Source: Typha latifolia
Taxonomy: Eukaryota > Streptophyta > Magnoliopsida > Poales > Typhaceae
DNA length: 64,000 bases
Assembly: GCA_019914945.1 (NCBI GenBank)
Contig: CM034104.1
Location: forward strand, 12,326,046 to 12,390,045
Reading direction: 5' to 3'
Below the pieces are notes generated by a model. That model did not search any database and was not told the DNA's origin. It saw only the letters and a list, made by a program, of their open reading frames with translations. Below, piece by piece: positions 60,851-64,000 of the stretch; position 1 is the first letter of the stretch, and every line of letters begins with the position of its first letter. A program made the translations under genes and the position numbers.

Positions 60851-62214
60851 TGATTTATTTAAAATTCAAAATAATAAGATAAAACTAACTAACCAACTTG
60901 ACTCGACTTAACCTATGTGGTCAGATCGTAACAATAAAGCTTATTATGGTTTAGTTTTCTTATTTTTATTTACTTGATTACCCTTGTAATAAAAGGCCAA
61001 TGGGCCAATAGATCCTTTGAGCCTCAAGAGTTTTGGGCCTTTATGTCTGGTCCATTTTACTTCTAGCTAGATACTGTGTCAATTATGTAGAACTGGAATT
61101 TTGGAGGCTACGAGGATAGTAATATCTTTGTGTTGGAATTCTCCGTGACATACTGATATCACTTGTTATATATAAAGAATCAAATAATCACAGTAATCTC
61201 AGACTCAAAAATATATATATAGAAAATCCTCCCAACGAAGAAAACTACATTTCATCATTTATACAAATCGGTACAAAAATTCATACATGCATTGGGTCTT
61301 TATGGATGTTTTATAGGGCAGCCCATCAAGGCTTCCACACTTATATAAACCTGGAGCAAAAACCTGCAATAGACTATGAATCATGAGTGGATTAATTGTA
61401 TATTAGATGCTTCCCAGATATCTAATTTGTTTGCATAATCTACATCGATTTCAGATTATGAGTTTTCTAGCTTAGGAACGTATATAGATTGACTCCTATA
61501 TGTGTTCCTATTAAACAACTCCCAAACAAGTGTTTGGTAGATTGCTTTTGCAGTGAGGAAGATTAAATGTGTGCTTCGAAGAAGAGAAAATGGCATGGAC
61601 AGCAAGAAGAGGTTTCTAAGATCAAAGAAACAAGCCATGGTGATCTAATGATATGAAGAAAACTAAACAGAAAGAGAATAACAAAAGAAGAGTACTGAGA
61701 TAATGTGCTAGAAAATGAATAATATTCTCAAAATATCTTGATAATATTTTGAGAACATTCTAATATCAATAAGGATAAACATGAACAATGTCTAGCATTC
61801 AGTTGGCACCTTCTTGATTGATTCTGTTTGATCTTTAGAAAACATGAACAGTGTTGTATTTCTTTTCTCTCTCTCTCTTTTTTTCCCTCTCTTCTTCTTC
61901 CTCCTCTTCCTTTGCGAAGCTTTCTACCAACCATAGTTAAAACACATTGAAAAGCTTCAACTCCGGTAGGATCTCAGCACGCTTGCTACATAGAGAGAGG
62001 GAAAAAAGAAAACTTGGAAAATGACAGGGGCTGTACACTCTTGGTATGATGTGTCAATCTATGAGTGGATGGTTGCAAGAAAAAGCTTTAAATATAGCTG
62101 CTGCCTTTGCAAGTGGGTGCCAAAGTTCCTGCACGATGCATTTACAAAAGAAAAGTGTTCCAATTCCTTGTGGCATCCAGAATAAACTACAGTAAGGATG
62201 AATATATATATATA
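60851..62214. other. intergenic, no gene recognised
   Basis: AT-rich sequence. A 12-bp perfect inverted repeat (TTCTCAAAATAT) with a 7-nt loop lies at 61725-61755. A pyrimidine-rich tract lies at about 61860-61912. Open frames here lack family signals. Confidence 0.5.
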
Positions 62215-63945
62215 TGTTTATTCATGAACAATCTTGTATATATATATAAACCTTCATAAAGGATTAGAAAGATATATTGACTTTAAGAATGGTGTTAATT
62301 TGCACGTCAGTTATTAATTAATCTTTCGAATGGAGATTGAAGAGTGTAGACGAAAATGATGCATGGTAGGTAGCGCAGCTATTAATTAACCTTCAACCTC
62401 GTTTATGTCCACGGTTTGAAGATTCCAAGTAGGGAGTTTGAAATGCAGAAAAGTATACCTAAGTCATTATAGATGCCAGTGCATCTAGACGATGATCTAA
62501 GAAGGCAAATCACTTAAGTTTCTTTCCTTACTTCTGTTGAACATCCCTTTTGAATTCTATCCAACACATCAACATCTTTGCTTTTCGCCTCCACTACTGA
62601 TGCATTCGCCACTTAATTGGATCATCATCTTTGCCATATTCTTCATCGTTGACCTCACATAGGCTAACGATAAAAGTAAATAAATAAATAATATATGTTT
62701 AGAAATTAAGTCGACGATAGCCCACCGTACCAGTGACGGTGGCCACGAAAGAAAAGAAAATTGAAGCACAAAAAAGATAACTATGTAGAGTGTGATTTTT
62801 CTTTCTTTTTTTTTCTCCTACCTATGCATCTCTTAGACTTTGAACATGTGATTAGTTATATTTAAGCTCTCACAAAGATATAGAGAGGATTAAAGAGGTT
62901 GTAGCTACTCGGGAGTGAGAGGGATGTAATGTTCATCATCACCCTTCAATCTTTCTTTTCTTTTCTTTTCTTTTTTTCTCCATCGAATTAAGAAAGGGTG
63001 ACATTCAAATACATAGAATTTGGATGCTTAGATGAAGACGTAAAAAACAAGTTTTTTAAATTGCAAAACAGAGATCCATGATGAGTACACTAGGAGTCCT
63101 CCAATAAGAGATGCCATGTTGCATGGAGCAATATAAAGGTGCAGAATGTGCATGATACATGAACAATACAATATGAGCGGGAAACAATATGAACACCTTA
63201 AATGTTAGTAAGATGCTAATATATGGACAATAGTGAAAAATATTAAAATATTTTTTTGTGGTTTGTTGTGTATGAGTTTTTGTACTAGGCAGTACGTATA
63301 AGTGAGTATATTTCTTAGACATTGGTTGTTCTATCCTAGATGTTTTAAATTCGTATTTTTTTTTGTTATTGTTGCCATTTAATTTTTTGTTTTCTATTAA
63401 GTGGGTCTTTCACATACATCTTTGTATTCGAATTTACTATAAGTACTACTATACTCTCTTTTGATGCTTAATGAGATCGAATCACACACGAAGCGAGATG
63501 ACACTTCGACAAGTTGGTGTTAAGCTGTAAGAAACAAGTGGTATCAAGACAAAGATGCTATGAGTCCCTTCGAAAGCTAATATTCTTCATCGAATCAATT
63601 GAAGTATATTCGATACCATTGTTTCTATTCCAGAGCTTATCGAGAAATAATAATAACTACAATCCCATATAACTTTACTAGGGTTTGTCAACCTGATAGC
63701 TTTGAATAAGGAAATCAATATCTAGAATAATTAAACTATTAAATTGGTAGACAAAAGTGAACCAACTTATTGTTGGCATTGACCTAATTAAATTGAATAT
63801 GGCTGTGTAAGGATCGATTTGGTCAGATTGTTTTGCTCCACTCAGATAGTCAAACAACTAGAATGTCACAGGTAATGTGGCATTCAAAAGTCAATTCAGA
63901 TTCTGTATAAAAGTCAATCAGATTCAATTTATTTGAACTAATAAT
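62215..63945. repeat. second copy of the MYB upstream region
   Basis: Blocks at about 62222-62343, 62358-62505, 62540-62850 and 63846-63940 match, in order and direction, the blocks at 53722-56205 upstream of the MYB gene. Shared words include CTCTTAGACTTTGAACATGT, GTCAAACAACTAGAATGTC and CCTCCACTACTGATGCATTC. The DNA from 62860 to 63840 differs from the first copy. No gene lies inside. Confidence 0.8.
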
Positions 63946-64000
63946 AGATTAGCTAATATTTGCTGGTTAGAGTTAGAACAATCATCACTAAAGTCCAGCT

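Noticed and set aside
1..64000. CRISPR array, operons, rRNA or tRNA genes
   Set aside because: No regularly spaced repeats or prokaryotic gene layout; no rRNA-like sequence or convincing cloverleaf was found by eye, so a covariance search would be needed to exclude small RNA genes.

Overview
This window is nuclear DNA from a flowering plant. Genes are split by GT-AG introns (one GC-AG), lie far apart in AT-rich DNA, and encode plant-specific families: DRM-type RdDM methyltransferase, CC-NB-LRR, PPR-DYW, galactinol synthase, R2R3-MYB and chloroplast ribosomal protein S1. Protein style, and the presence of CC-type but no TIR-type NLRs, lean towards a monocot outside the grasses. That lineage call is tentative.

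Layout, left to right. (1) 956-8243, minus: 5' half of a DRM-like DNA methyltransferase with three UBA domains; its catalytic half must lie left of position 1. (2) 10819-25327: a composite cluster in which a GDSL esterase/lipase gene and a CC-NB-LRR gene have been duplicated together. It holds one intact GDSL gene (10819-12460), an NLR 3' fragment (14866-15636), a decayed NLR (15960-17921), a decayed GDSL copy (18771-21035) and one intact NLR (22130-25327). (3) 27931-30141, minus: a PPR-DYW organellar RNA-editing factor. (4) 30883-32292, minus: ribosomal protein uL23 (RPL23A). (5) 33436-37113, minus, and 37665-40318, plus: a head-to-head pair, ABCI20-like soluble ABC ATPase and TRAPPC4 (TRS23). 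(6) 41499-42774, minus: galactinol synthase with an ABRE/DRE-rich upstream region. (7) 44997-48703, plus: chloroplast ribosomal protein S1. (8) 51300-53336, minus: a P-class PPR protein. (9) 57158-58204, plus: a subgroup-20 R2R3-MYB. (10) 58205-64000: no gene, but it holds a 411-bp tandem duplication and a second copy of the DNA that lies upstream of the MYB gene.

Exon boundaries for the multi-exon genes were worked out by hand from splice sites, reading phase and family similarity. In each complete multi-exon gene (GDSL, RPL23A, ABCI20, TRAPPC4, GolS, PRPS1, MYB) the summed exon length is a multiple of three, which supports the models.

Most genes are ordinary housekeeping or regulatory genes that do not form one pathway. 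The accessory part is the GDSL-NLR cluster and the duplicated MYB flanks. I found no clearly new biological system. The most useful leads are the co-duplicated GDSL+NLR unit, a predicted MYB paralogue just beyond the right edge, the conserved ABCI20-TRAPPC4 divergent pair, a GC-AG intron shared by both GDSL copies, and unassigned exon-like segments at 25.9-27.5 kb.
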